A stretch of DNA of 64,000 nucleotides from Gottschalkiaceae bacterium SANA (lineage in GTDB: Bacteria; Bacillota; Clostridia; Tissierellales; GPF-1). The DNA lies in contig AP028876.1 of assembly GCA_036323355.1 (NCBI GenBank), positions 1,860,001 through 1,924,000 of the forward strand, given 5' to 3'. The notes beneath the pieces are model-generated. The model had not been told where the DNA came from. It did no database searches and saw only the letters and a program-made list of their open reading frames with translations. Shown in pieces: positions 27,346 to 36,755 of this stretch (position 1 is its first letter; every line of letters begins with the position of its first letter). The translations under genes and the position numbers were made by a program.

Positions 27346-28764
27346 ATGGAAGAAATTATAGAACTGTCAAAAGAATCAAGCACTCAGACGGGTGAACTTG
27401 GCATCACAGTATTAAATCAATGGATCCGAGAAAACTATCGGGAACAGGGTTTAACATATATCATCAAAACCTGGGGTTGCCAGATGAATGAACGTGATTC
27501 AGAAATTATGGCTGGCGTCGTTGAAGAATGCGGATACAGGCGCGTTACTCAAGAAGAGGAAGCCGATTTAATCGTATATAACACTTGTTTGATTCGGGAA
27601 AATGCAGAAATGAAAGTTTTTGGAAATCTAGGTCAACTGAAGGCCTTAAAAAAGAAAAATCCCAAAATGCGAATCGCTTTGTGTGGTTGCATGGCTCAAA
27701 AAGAACACATCGTAGCAAAATTAAAAAAGAGCTATCCCCATGTCGATTTAGTATTTGGCACCCACAATATTCATGAACTGCCGATGCTATTACTGGAAAG
27801 CTATCGCCGCAATAAGCGACAAATCCATGTATTGGAGGACGGAGTCAAAACCTATCAAAATCTTCCCTCAAGACGACTCTTTGATTTTAAAGGATTTGTC
27901 AATATTATGTACGGATGCAACAATTTCTGTTCCTATTGCGTCGTCCCTTATACAAGGGGACGAGAACAAAGCCGATCCAAGGATGAAATCCTTGCAGAAG
28001 TAGAGGCAATGGCTCACGCAGGCTATCAAGAAATTACCCTGCTGGGTCAAAACGTCAATTCCTACGGAAACGATTTAGATTCAAGCATTGTTTTTTCTGA
28101 TCTTTTGGAAGAGATTGTAGCCGTTGATGGCATAAAGCGCATTCGCTTTATGACTAGCCATCCCAAGGATATTTCAACCCATCTAATCGATGTGATGGCA
28201 AAACATCCCACAATCTGTAATCAATTGCATCTGCCCATACAGGCAGGTAGCAATCGTGTCTTAGAAAAAATGAATCGAAAATACACCAAAGAGTCGTATT
28301 TGAAAATGCTGAACTACGCAAAGGCAACGATTCCTGACCTGACCATCTCAACTGACTTGATTGTCGGATTCCCAGGAGAGACCGAAGAGGATTTCCAAGA
28401 TACCTTGGCCATGGTCGAAGAAGCTGAATATGATTTTGCCTTTTCCTATCTCTATTCTCCCAGAGAGGGCACCCCTGCTGCGATGGATCCCAATCAGGTT
28501 CCGGATGATGTTAAACACCATCGTTTTGACCGATTAATGGAAACCGTGAATCCCATCTTTTTACGAAAAAATGAAGCCTTGGTTGGTTCAAGCCTGACCG
28601 TCTTAGTTGAAGGCGTCAGTAAAAACGATGCCTCAATTCTCAACGGAAGAACAGAGGGCAGCAAACTGATTCATTTTCCAGGAGACCCCGACCTGATCGG
28701 CAGCATAGTAAGGGTCAAGGTTAAGCGAGCACAAACCTTTATTTTATTCGGAGAAGTGGAGTGA
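27346..28764 (+). CDS. miaB: tRNA-2-methylthio-N6-dimethylallyladenosine synthase
   Basis: A 472-residue radical-SAM methylthiotransferase that adds the 2-methylthio group to i6A37 of tRNA. The first cluster uses cysteines in KTWGCQMNERDSE, YNTCLIRENAE and LCGCMAQ; the radical-SAM cluster is GCNNFCSYCVVPYTRGRE. A TRAM domain ends the protein. It works after MiaA, encoded three genes downstream in the same operon. CGGAGGG precedes the ATG. Confidence 0.96.
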   Translation: MEEIIELSKESSTQTGELGITVLNQWIRENYREQGLTYIIKTWGCQMNERDSEIMAGVVEECGYRRVTQEEEADLIVYNTCLIRENAEMKVFGNLGQLKALKKKNPKMRIALCGCMAQKEHIVAKLKKSYPHVDLVFGTHNIHELPMLLLESYRRNKRQIHVLEDGVKTYQNLPSRRLFDFKGFVNIMYGCNNFCSYCVVPYTRGREQSRSKDEILAEVEAMAHAGYQEITLLGQNVNSYGNDLDSSIVFSDLLEEIVAVDGIKRIRFMTSHPKDISTHLIDVMAKHPTICNQLHLPIQAGSNRVLEKMNRKYTKESYLKMLNYAKATIPDLTISTDLIVGFPGETEEDFQDTLAMVEEAEYDFAFSYLYSPREGTPAAMDPNQVPDDVKHHRFDRLMETVNPIFLRKNEALVGSSLTVLVEGVSKNDASILNGRTEGSKLIHFPGDPDLIGSIVRVKVKRAQTFILFGEVE

Positions 28765-28768
28765 TTGG

Positions 28769-31384
28769 ATGAAAAAACTGACACCAATGATGGAACAATA
28801 TTTTTCAATTAAGGAAAAACACCCGAATGAGATTTTGTTTTTCCGTATGGGTGATTTTTATGAGATGTTTTACGAGGACGCCATACTCGCTTCAAAGGAG
28901 CTCGAAATAGCCTTAACTGCAAGGTCCTGCGGCAACAAGGAAAAAGCACCCATGTGTGGCGTACCCTTCCATTCCGCCCAAGGCTACGTTGTACGATTGA
29001 TTAAAAAGGGCTATCGGGTTGCCATCTGTGAGCAAACCGAATTGCCACAAAAGGGAAAAACCCTTGTTAATCGGGAAGTGGTTAGAATCATCACCCCTGG
29101 AACCCTCAACGATGAGAAACTTTGGGTCAGCGAATCCAATCAATTTCTCTGTGCCATGCACATTGGCTTGGAAGGTGTTGGACTCTCCGCTGTAGACATT
29201 ACGACCGGTGAATGGTATGCGACACGCACCTCTTTTATCGACGATGCGGATCACCACGCCTTGTTAGCGGAGATCTATAAGTATCGTCCTGTTGAACTTT
29301 TGATTTCCAATGAAAATAAGGCTGCTGGTCCCATTACAGAAAAACTAACTCAATACATGCCCACACTGCGTTTGACACCGTGGGTTGAACTGGTTGAAAC
29401 AGAAGCCTTAAAAATATTCGAAAAAAAACCCGAGCTTTTGACGCGTGGAAAAGAAGAGGTTCAGGAACCTTTGGCCATCAAATCTTCAGCCATGCTCTTG
29501 GATTATCTTTACGAAACGCAAAAGGTCAATCTCTCCCATCTTAAACCGGTCTCATTCTATCGTCTTCAGCACTTGTTGCGCTTAGATGCGACAACCCGAA
29601 GAAATCTAGAATTGACAGAAACCCTACGAGACGGGTCCACAAAGGGCAGCCTGTTCTGGGTCTTGAATCGAACCAAAACCGCCATGGGCGCTCGATTGCT
29701 GAAGCAATGGATCGAACAGCCTCTTCTTGACGTAGAGAAAATCAAGATACGGCAAACAATGATTCATGGATTGCTTTCCAATTATAGCCACATGCTTCAA
29801 CTTAAGGATTCCCTCAAAGATGTCTATGATTATGAACGGCTGCTGGGCAAGCTCGGATATGGGAGCTTTAGTCCTAAGGATTTCGCATCTCTCAGGCGAT
29901 CCTTTGCACCCTTGCCGCAGATCAAAGAGCTCTTGCTCAGACACCCTGAAAAGCATCTATTGGCCCTAGGGGCGAATCTAGACGATCTTTCGGATCTCTG
30001 GACCCTAATTGAATCTGCAATCTCTGACGATCCACCCTTCCTTGTAAAAGAAGGCGGAGTCATCCGCCAGGGATATTCTCCTGAACTGGATGAAATTCGT
30101 GGTCTCGTTAACAACAGCCAGGCTTGGCTCATTCAATTTGAGAGCCAGGAACGGGAACGAACCGGCATTAAAACATTAAAAGTAAAGTTCAATAAAGTGT
30201 TCGGTTACTATATTGAGGTAAGTAAATCTCAAATCGTCAACGTCCCTTTGGATTATCATCGAAAGCAAACCCTTGTTAATGCAGAACGATATATTACGCC
30301 AGAATTAAAACAGATGGAGGATCAAATCCTAGGGGCGGAAGAACGCGCCCTGCGCTTGGAACAAGTCTTAATCAAAACCCTACAAGAGGAATTATCAAAG
30401 GCCATTCCACGCATTCAAGACACCGCATCTCAAGTTGCACAACTCGATACCGTTATTTCCTTGGCTACCGTAGCTCGAGAGGGACAATATGTGCAACCGA
30501 AAATTAAGGAGTCCGGTGACCTTACCATCCAAAACGGACGCCATCCTGTGATCGAAAAGATGATCGGTAAAACGGATTTTATCGCCAATCACACCTTGCT
30601 CAACCAAGACGATCATCGCATGTTGATCCTTACAGGCCCCAATATGGCTGGAAAATCCACCTATATGAGACAGGTGGCTCTCATTACGCTAATGGCCCAA
30701 ATGGGCTCCTATGTCCCAGCGGACAAAGCTGAAATTCCCCTTGTGGATCAGATCTTTACAAGGATTGGTGCCTCCGATGATCTGGCACAAGGTCAAAGTA
30801 CCTTTATGGTTGAAATGAATGAAGTTGCCAATATCCTCAGCCATGCAACTGATCAAAGTCTTGTGATTCTTGATGAAATTGGCCGAGGCACAAGCACCTA
30901 CGATGGATTGAGCATCGCCTGGGCAGTGGTAGAATATCTTTCCAATAAAAATCGCTGCGGAGCGAAAACCCTCTTCGCCACCCATTACCACGAACTCAGC
31001 GAGTTGGAAGAAAAGGTGGATGGTGTAAAAAACTATAAGATCTCCGTAAAAGAAGAGGGGGATCAGATCTATTTTACGCGTAAAATTTCCCGTGGTAGTG
31101 CAGACAAAAGCTATGGCATCGAAGTAGCCAAACTGGCTGGGGTTCCCAATCCAATCATCCAACGCGCCAAGTCTATTCTTCAGGCGCTGGAGGAAAGTGA
31201 TTTGACTCGACAGGATCGTGCCCTCCAAATGGAAATGAAGTTACCCAGTCCTAGTGCGGAGATACAAACAAATCCCCACCATCTAGAGATCATTGAGGCC
31301 TTAAAAAATCTGGACACCAATCAGATTCGACCCATCGAAGCTTTGGTTTTACTCGATGAATTAATTGCGAAATGTAATATATAG
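28769..31384 (+). CDS. mutS: DNA mismatch repair protein MutS
   Basis: An 871-residue MutS that recognises mismatches and small loops. The N-terminal mismatch-binding motif GDFYEMFYEDA carries the Phe-x-Glu wedge; the C-terminal ATPase has Walker A TGPNMAGKSTYMRQ, Walker B VILDEIGRGTSTYDG and the signature GIEVAKLAGVP. The length is standard. It starts 4 bases after miaB and is followed by mutL, its partner. Confidence 0.98.
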   Translation: MKKLTPMMEQYFSIKEKHPNEILFFRMGDFYEMFYEDAILASKELEIALTARSCGNKEKAPMCGVPFHSAQGYVVRLIKKGYRVAICEQTELPQKGKTLVNREVVRIITPGTLNDEKLWVSESNQFLCAMHIGLEGVGLSAVDITTGEWYATRTSFIDDADHHALLAEIYKYRPVELLISNENKAAGPITEKLTQYMPTLRLTPWVELVETEALKIFEKKPELLTRGKEEVQEPLAIKSSAMLLDYLYETQKVNLSHLKPVSFYRLQHLLRLDATTRRNLELTETLRDGSTKGSLFWVLNRTKTAMGARLLKQWIEQPLLDVEKIKIRQTMIHGLLSNYSHMLQLKDSLKDVYDYERLLGKLGYGSFSPKDFASLRRSFAPLPQIKELLLRHPEKHLLALGANLDDLSDLWTLIESAISDDPPFLVKEGGVIRQGYSPELDEIRGLVNNSQAWLIQFESQERERTGIKTLKVKFNKVFGYYIEVSKSQIVNVPLDYHRKQTLVNAERYITPELKQMEDQILGAEERALRLEQVLIKTLQEELSKAIPRIQDTASQVAQLDTVISLATVAREGQYVQPKIKESGDLTIQNGRHPVIEKMIGKTDFIANHTLLNQDDHRMLILTGPNMAGKSTYMRQVALITLMAQMGSYVPADKAEIPLVDQIFTRIGASDDLAQGQSTFMVEMNEVANILSHATDQSLVILDEIGRGTSTYDGLSIAWAVVEYLSNKNRCGAKTLFATHYHELSELEEKVDGVKNYKISVKEEGDQIYFTRKISRGSADKSYGIEVAKLAGVPNPIIQRAKSILQALEESDLTRQDRALQMEMKLPSPSAEIQTNPHHLEIIEALKNLDTNQIRPIEALVLLDELIAKCNI

Positions 31385-31400
31385 AGATATGAGGTGCAAT

Positions 31401-33263
31401 ATGAATGCAAATCGTAGTGTAATAAATCTGTTAGATGCCAATACGATTAACCAAATTGCCGCGGGAGAAGTCATTGAACGCCCCGCTTCCATCGTAAAAG
31501 AGCTCGTGGAAAATGCCATTGATGCGGGTTCCACACAAATTGTTGTAGATTTTCAAGAAGGCGGTAAAAAAAGAATCCGCGTTTCCGACAATGGAAAGGG
31601 GATTTATAAGGAAGATTTTTCGAAGATCTTTTTGCGACATACCACCAGCAAAATTTCGCAGGCCAAGGACCTTTACGCCATCACTTCCTTGGGCTTTCGC
31701 GGAGAAGCCTTGGCCAGTATTGCTGCTGTCGCTTCGGTTCAACTTTTCTCCAAGGGGGAAGAGGAAGAAGAGGGGCATTATATTCACTTTCGTGGAGGCA
31801 AACAATTGGATTTCCATCCGACGGGAAGCAATCAAGGCACGCAAATCGTTGTTGAAGATCTCTTCTTTAACACGCCTGTGCGAAGCAAATTTTTGAAATC
31901 AACTCAAGTAGAGTCTGCACGCATCTATGATATCGTCAAACGTACTGCCCTCAGTTTCCCATTTATTTCCTTTGAATGTATCCGGGAGGGGCAACAAATT
32001 TTCTATAGCTCTGGAAACGGCAAGGTCGAAGATATTCTCTTGGATCTGCAAGGTGTCCACTATTTTGAGCAATTATTTCCCATCGATGCAGAAAATTCCG
32101 GTATAAGAGTGTCAGGATTTCTATCGGATCCCAACGCTTCAAGAGGCAGTAGAAATCATCAATACTTTTTTTTGAATCATCGATTTGTAGCGAGCCGTAT
32201 ATTCCGTTTCGCCCTGGAGGAAGCCTTTAAACCCTATTTGATGAAGGGAAGGTTCCCCATTGCCATTCTTTCCGTTGAAATGGATCCGAGTCGAATTGAC
32301 GTAAATGTGCATCCCACCAAACTGGAAGTTCGATTTCAAGGGGAGAAAGAGGTACAGGAGCAAATGACAAGCCTGCTCAAGTCCGCTCTTTATGCGCATC
32401 TGCAACCAAAGACCTGGGCATTTAAAGAAAATGAGAAATCGGCAGAAAAAAAAGAACCCGTTCAACTAAAAAATTCAGAGGATTCTACCGAAGTGCTATC
32501 ACAATGGATCCATCGATATGCGCTGGATGAAGCAGAATCAACTCAACTCAATCTTTCTGAATCAGATGAACCACTTACTCCTAGTGCTGATTTGGAACTT
32601 ACGAAAGATAACGTTCCTTATCGGAACGAATATGCTTTTCAGCCACCTTTACCAGCAAAATTCCTAGCTCCCTTTGCTTATCCAAGTCTATATGTCTCAG
32701 AAATTTTTGGAACCTATTTGCTAGCTAAATCAGCCTTTCCAGAGGCTTTATATCTAATCGATCAGCATGCGGCCCACGAACGAATCCTATACGAAAAACT
32801 TCGTTCCCATGCATGGGATCATAGCCAAAAGAGTCAACAACTACTTTTACAGCCGCGTGCTATCTCTTTAAATCAAACCGAACGGGAACTGGCGGAACGA
32901 TACAAAGCCCGCTTTGCCCAATACGGCATAGAAATCGAAAGTCTAGGGGATGCAACCATGGTTTTGAGAAGCGTTCCCCTAGAGCTATCACAAACGGATC
33001 CTGAACGTTTTTTCATTCGCCTTTTAGATGAAATTAGTCGCTTGAGCGAACGGGTTTTATCATCCCAAGAAGAGGATGCCATCGCGCAATCCGCCTGTAA
33101 GGCTGCGGTAAAAGCGGGTGATCCCCTAACTAAAGAAGAGATCGATGCTTTATTCAAGGACCTTCAAAAATGCGAAGATCCCTTTCATTGTCCCCATGGA
33201 CGACCAACCATGATCCGCCTGACACAAGCTGAACTTGAAAAGAAATTTGGGAGAAGAACATAA
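31401..33263 (+). CDS. mutL: DNA mismatch repair protein MutL
   Basis: A 620-residue GHKL ATPase and nicking endonuclease. N-terminal motifs: IAAGEVIERPASIVKELVEN with NAIDAGST, DNGKGI and TSLGFRGEAL. The C-terminal domain carries the metal-binding endonuclease motif DQHAAHERILYE and CPHGRPT, so this MutL nicks DNA itself, as expected in a bacterium without MutH. GAGGTG precedes the ATG at 31401; upstream in-frame ATGs fall in mutS. Its stop overlaps the miaA ATG. Confidence 0.97.
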   Translation: MNANRSVINLLDANTINQIAAGEVIERPASIVKELVENAIDAGSTQIVVDFQEGGKKRIRVSDNGKGIYKEDFSKIFLRHTTSKISQAKDLYAITSLGFRGEALASIAAVASVQLFSKGEEEEEGHYIHFRGGKQLDFHPTGSNQGTQIVVEDLFFNTPVRSKFLKSTQVESARIYDIVKRTALSFPFISFECIREGQQIFYSSGNGKVEDILLDLQGVHYFEQLFPIDAENSGIRVSGFLSDPNASRGSRNHQYFFLNHRFVASRIFRFALEEAFKPYLMKGRFPIAILSVEMDPSRIDVNVHPTKLEVRFQGEKEVQEQMTSLLKSALYAHLQPKTWAFKENEKSAEKKEPVQLKNSEDSTEVLSQWIHRYALDEAESTQLNLSESDEPLTPSADLELTKDNVPYRNEYAFQPPLPAKFLAPFAYPSLYVSEIFGTYLLAKSAFPEALYLIDQHAAHERILYEKLRSHAWDHSQKSQQLLLQPRAISLNQTERELAERYKARFAQYGIEIESLGDATMVLRSVPLELSQTDPERFFIRLLDEISRLSERVLSSQEEDAIAQSACKAAVKAGDPLTKEEIDALFKDLQKCEDPFHCPHGRPTMIRLTQAELEKKFGRRT

Positions 33264-34225
33264 TGCAAACTATACTTAATTCAAAGGTACTCTTTGTTGT
33301 GGGACCCACAGCAGCTGGGAAAACGAGCCTCTCCATTGAATTGGCACGTCGATATCAGGGCGAGATTTTGTCCTCTGACTCCATGCAGATTTATCAAGGC
33401 TTCACCATTGGAACCGCCAAGGCAAGCAAGGAAGAACAAGCCGAAATCCCGCACCATCTCTTGGATATGATAGAAGCCACCGGCACTTATTCCGTTGCAG
33501 AATATCAAGACGATGCGCTAGGCTTGATCGAAGACATTCAGGGACGAGGCAAAACCCCCATTGTCGTTGGGGGAACCGGCCTCTATATGCAATCCCTTCT
33601 TTATCAGCTTGATTTTTCACAGACGAATAAGAATGATGCCCTGAGACAAGAGCTCGAAAGCAAAGAAACAAAAGTCTTATATGACCAGTTACTTGCTCAG
33701 GATCCAGAGGCTAAAGATCAAATTCACCCCCATAATCGAAAGCGGGTCATTCGTGCGTTAGAAATTTTAAACGACCAAGAAAAGCGAAAGACAAATTCCT
33801 TTAGAAAACCAAGGGAAGAGTTTTCCTCGATTTTGATTGGCATCAACTTTCGTGATCGATCATCCCTCTACAAGCGAATCAATGATCGCGTTGATCTCAT
33901 GATTAAAGCTGGATGGATCGAAGAAATCCAAAGTTTGATTGATCAGGGCGTTCCAAAATCCGCCCAAGCCTTTCAAGCCATTGGATATCCAGAACTCCTG
34001 AAGGTGATTGAGGGAGAAATGCCATTAGATGAAGCAATTGAAGTGATTAAGCAAAAATCAAGGCGATATGCGAAGCGTCAATTGACATGGTTTCGAAAGG
34101 AAGCCAATATCCAATGGTTTTATTGGGAGGACTATGATTGCGACCCCAAAAAGCTATTCAAAGCCGTTCATGAGGCTTATCAAACCGTGATCAATTGCGA
34201 AACAGAAGACACCGAGGAGGCGTAG
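33263..34225 (+). CDS. miaA: tRNA dimethylallyltransferase
   Basis: A 320-residue enzyme that prenylates A37 of tRNAs reading UNN codons, giving i6A, the substrate of MiaB. P-loop VVGPTAAGKTSLSIELA; DSMQIYQG; VGGTGLYMQSLLY; and HPHNRKRVIRALEI are all typical. The dimethylallyl diphosphate it uses comes from the MEP pathway (IspH is encoded upstream). The ATG overlaps the mutL stop. Confidence 0.97.
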   Translation: MQTILNSKVLFVVGPTAAGKTSLSIELARRYQGEILSSDSMQIYQGFTIGTAKASKEEQAEIPHHLLDMIEATGTYSVAEYQDDALGLIEDIQGRGKTPIVVGGTGLYMQSLLYQLDFSQTNKNDALRQELESKETKVLYDQLLAQDPEAKDQIHPHNRKRVIRALEILNDQEKRKTNSFRKPREEFSSILIGINFRDRSSLYKRINDRVDLMIKAGWIEEIQSLIDQGVPKSAQAFQAIGYPELLKVIEGEMPLDEAIEVIKQKSRRYAKRQLTWFRKEANIQWFYWEDYDCDPKKLFKAVHEAYQTVINCETEDTEEA

Positions 34226-34226
34226 C

Positions 34227-35504
34227 ATGACAGATACTCAACAGTCCGATTCACTATTTTCATCATTCTCTTGCTCATCAGAGGACAAACAATTTTTGGA
34301 TCACTCCTATCGCAGGATCTTGCCACAATTTTCTGAACTGGAATCCATTCAAATCCAAAACGAAAAAAAAATTCTAGATATCTTTCGTGAATCTCGATTA
34401 GAGAGTGCTCATTTTCAATGGAATACCGGTTATGGCTATGATGACATCGGTCGCGAAAAGGTAGAAGAAATTTATGCCAAGCTCTTTCGTGCTCAAGCAG
34501 CCTTGGTACGTCCAACCATCGCTTCAGGCACCCACGCCTTGGCATTAACCCTTAGAGGATTGCTACTGCCCGGGGACGAGGTTGTCTCCATTACAGGAAC
34601 TCCTTATGACACCCTTTTAAAGGTATTGGGAATCAGTGGAGATGAGCCAGGGAATCTTTCTGAATTTGGCATTGGATTTCGTGAACTGCCGCTTTCTCAG
34701 CAAGGACAAATCCAAATTTCCAAACTGGCAAACTTTATATCTGATACGACCAAGGTCGTTATGATTCAACGTTCCACCGGCTATTCTGTTCGACCAGCTA
34801 TCCGCATGGAGGAAATGTCGGCCGCAATTGCAGCCGTTAAAGAGATCCGATCCGATTTGATTGTCATGGTCGACAACTGTTACGGTGAATTTGTTGAAAC
34901 GATAGAACCGATTGAAATTGGCGCCGATCTCGCTGTTGGATCTTTAATTAAGAATCCCGGAGGTGGACTCGCCCTGTCAGGCGGTTATGTAGCAGGAAGC
35001 GAAGTCTTGATTAATCGCATCGCCAATTTTTTAACGGCTCCTGGGGTGGGGAAGGAGTGCGGTTTAACCTTTGGTCAATCTCGTTCCATTCTTCAAGGTT
35101 TATTTTTTGCGCCTCAAGTCGTTTGTAACGCTTTGAAAAGCGCTCTTCTTTTTGCATCTGTCTTTGAAGATTTGGGTTATGAAACCTATCCGAATACGAA
35201 AATGAATCGCGGCGACATCGTGCAAACCATCCTTTTAAACAATCAAAAGAATGTGGAGGTTTTCTGCCAAACCATCCAAAAATGTTCACCAGTCGATTCT
35301 TTTGTGCGTCCGATTCCTTGGGAAATGCCGGGCTATGCAGACCCCGTTATTATGGCTGCAGGAACTTTTGTGCAGGGTGCTTCAATCGAACTCAGCGCCG
35401 ACGCGCCCATGCGTGAGCCTTTTGCGGTTTATGTACAGGGCGGCTTGATTTTCACCCAAACCCTCTATGCTGTCGCAGAGATGATTGCTTATTATCGACA
35501 ATAA
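34227..35504 (+). CDS. PLP-dependent enzyme of the aluminium-resistance / methionine gamma-lyase family (YnbB-like)
   Basis: A 425-residue fold-type I PLP protein of the family annotated as aluminium resistance protein or methionine gamma-lyase-related (Bacillus YnbB). Characteristic segments are GYGYDDIGR, SGTHALALTLRGLLLPGDE, MIQRSTGYS and the lysine region GSLIKNPGGGLALSGGYVAG. The biochemical reaction of this branch is not established. The position directly after miaA matches Bacillus, though hfq is absent here. It ends the miaB operon at a bidirectional terminator. Confidence 0.88.
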   Translation: MTDTQQSDSLFSSFSCSSEDKQFLDHSYRRILPQFSELESIQIQNEKKILDIFRESRLESAHFQWNTGYGYDDIGREKVEEIYAKLFRAQAALVRPTIASGTHALALTLRGLLLPGDEVVSITGTPYDTLLKVLGISGDEPGNLSEFGIGFRELPLSQQGQIQISKLANFISDTTKVVMIQRSTGYSVRPAIRMEEMSAAIAAVKEIRSDLIVMVDNCYGEFVETIEPIEIGADLAVGSLIKNPGGGLALSGGYVAGSEVLINRIANFLTAPGVGKECGLTFGQSRSILQGLFFAPQVVCNALKSALLFASVFEDLGYETYPNTKMNRGDIVQTILLNNQKNVEVFCQTIQKCSPVDSFVRPIPWEMPGYADPVIMAAGTFVQGASIELSADAPMREPFAVYVQGGLIFTQTLYAVAEMIAYYRQ

Positions 35505-35555
35505 GGCTGCGTCCGACAAGATGGGGGAAGCCTCAAAATAATAAAAACAAGCATG

Positions 35556-35588
35556 AAAAAAGAAGTTCCATATAGGAACTTCTTTTTT
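35556..35588. terminator. Bidirectional terminator between the YnbB-like gene and lexA
   Basis: AAAAAAGAAGTTCC pairs with GGAACTTCTTTTTT around a 5-base loop, with A and T tracts on either side. It serves the plus-strand operon and possibly lexA, 49 bases away on the minus strand. Confidence 0.88.
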
Positions 35589-35636
35589 ATTTTATTCCAT
35601 TTTGTCACCGTTGTTTCTCCACATGGACAATTCGTC

Positions 35637-36257
35637 TTAATGAAGCTGACGAAATACCCCAACAACCTTTCCGATCACAAGAGCATCGCTGCTGTAAATG
35701 GGTTGATATAGGTCGTTTTCCGGTTGAAGACGAATCCGGTCTTTTTCCTTAAAGAAACGTTTCACTGTCGCTTCATCATCTAAAAGAGCAACAATGATCT
35801 CACCGTCATTGGCTGTTTTTTGTTGACTAACCAATATATAATCACCGTCGTGAATTCCCGCATCAATCATGCTGTCGCCACGAACCGTCAGCATAAAACA
35901 CTGCTTGTTACCAATAAAATCTGCGGGAACAGGGAAGCTGTCTTCCACGTTTTCAATGGCTAGAATTGGAGCGCCTGCTGTTACTTTTCCAACGACCGGA
36001 ACATTAATAACCTCCCGTTTGGTTGCAAAAGAAAAATCATCTCGATCAAGAATTTCAATCGCTCTTGGTTTCGTCGGGTCTTTACGAATATATCCCTTTT
36101 TTTCCAGGGAAGAAAGATGAGCATGTACAGTAGAGGGGGATTTTAGTCCAACAGCCGTACAAATTTCGCGCACCGCCGGGGGATAACCACGATCCATTAA
36201 GCTCTGTTTGATATAATTTAAAATGTTTAATTGCTTGTTACTTAGATCTTCATACAC
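35637..36257 (-). CDS. lexA: LexA repressor (SOS regulator)
   Basis: A 206-residue LexA. The winged helix ([23 protein letters not shown]) binds SOS boxes; the S24 domain self-cleaves when RecA is activated. With the start used here, the scissile bond is A94-G95 (KVTAGAP), the catalytic serine S128 (RGDSMIDAG) and lysine K165 (EATVKRF). I choose a GTG at 36257 because AAAGGAG lies about 9 bases upstream and the product then starts MYEDLS as in relatives; an ATG at 36266 abuts that site, and one at 36278 lacks a site. Its promoter is overlapped by a LexA box, so it is autoregulated. Confidence 0.95.
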   Translation of the reverse strand: MYEDLSNKQLNILNYIKQSLMDRGYPPAVREICTAVGLKSPSTVHAHLSSLEKKGYIRKDPTKPRAIEILDRDDFSFATKREVINVPVVGKVTAGAPILAIENVEDSFPVPADFIGNKQCFMLTVRGDSMIDAGIHDGDYILVSQQKTANDGEIIVALLDDEATVKRFFKEKDRIRLQPENDLYQPIYSSDALVIGKVVGVFRQLH

Positions 36258-36291
36258 CTTATTCATCTCCTTTCTCATTTCTTATAGCCTG

Positions 36292-36320
36292 ATTATATCA
36301 GAACTACAGCCATTTTACAA
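36292..36320 (-). promoter_or_regulatory. lexA promoter
   Basis: Minus-strand TTGTAA (36315-36320), 17-base spacer, TATAAT (36292-36297). The -35 is covered by the LexA box at 36318-36331. Confidence 0.8.
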
Positions 36321-36331
36321 ACATTTGTTCG
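36318..36331. promoter_or_regulatory. LexA box 1 (over the lexA -35)
   Basis: CAAACATTTGTTCG on the plus strand; a one-mismatch version of CGAAC-N4-GTTCG. It would block lexA transcription. Confidence 0.85.
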
Positions 36332-36339
36332 AAAAGACC

Positions 36340-36368
36340 TTGACATCGAACGCGCGTTCTTTTATAAT
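36340..36368 (+). promoter_or_regulatory. Consensus promoter of the yneA-like gene
   Basis: TTGACA (36340-36345), exactly 17 bases, TATAAT (36363-36368): a perfect sigma-A promoter, expected to be very strong unless repressed. Confidence 0.93.
36347..36360. promoter_or_regulatory. LexA box 2 (inside the yneA promoter spacer)
   Basis: CGAACGCGCGTTCT, a GAAC-N4-GTTC palindrome lying wholly between the -35 and -10 of the promoter at 36340-36368. Confidence 0.92.
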
Positions 36369-36374
36369 GAATCT

Positions 36375-36388
36375 AGAACAAGCGTTCG
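36375..36388. promoter_or_regulatory. LexA box 3 (at the yneA transcription start)
   Basis: AGAACAAGCGTTCG, a GAAC-N4-GTTC palindrome immediately downstream of the -10, ending at the ribosome binding site of the yneA-like gene. Confidence 0.9.
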
Positions 36389-36401
36389 GAGGTGCTTAAA
36401 G

Positions 36402-36755
36402 ATGAAAAAATGGATGAATTGGATGATCGTACTACTTGCAGTAGCAATCGTTTTATCAGGCCTAACCCTGGTATTCGCTTTAGGAAATGAAACAAATTTC
36501 CAAGAAAACAATGCCATGACGGAAATGGAAGATCCCAAAGTCAATTCGGATCCTTCTGAACTTTACGAAAGTAAGGTGCCGTACAAGATTCAGTCCGGCG
36601 ATAGCCTATGGAAATTGACAGCAAATTATTCAGGAAGCCTCGGCCGACAAGATCTCATTCTTCAAATCATGGCGTACAACGAGTTAAGAGATGCCTCAAA
36701 ATTACAAATTCATCAGGTTATTTATCTTCCGGGATGCCTTTCTTTAGTTGACTAA
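36402..36755 (+). CDS. yneA: YneA-like SOS cell-division inhibitor (membrane anchor + LysM)
   Basis: A 117-residue protein with one N-terminal membrane segment (residues 7-27) and a C-terminal LysM peptidoglycan-binding domain (YKIQSGDSLWKLTANYSG to IHQVIYLPG). This architecture, the position divergent from lexA and the SOS-controlled promoter match YneA, which delays septation during DNA damage in Bacillus. Sequence similarity outside the LysM is low across the family, so the symbol rests on architecture and context. GGAGGTG precedes the ATG. Its 3' end overlaps the 3' end of the convergent xer gene by 38 bases. Confidence 0.85.
   Translation: MKKWMNWMIVLLAVAIVLSGLTLVFALGNETNFQENNAMTEMEDPKVNSDPSELYESKVPYKIQSGDSLWKLTANYSGSLGRQDLILQIMAYNELRDASKLQIHQVIYLPGCLSLVD

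Noticed and set aside
32612-32628. CGTTCCTTATCGGAACG inverted repeat
   Set aside because: It lies in the mutL linker-coding region with reversed half-site order; probably chance.
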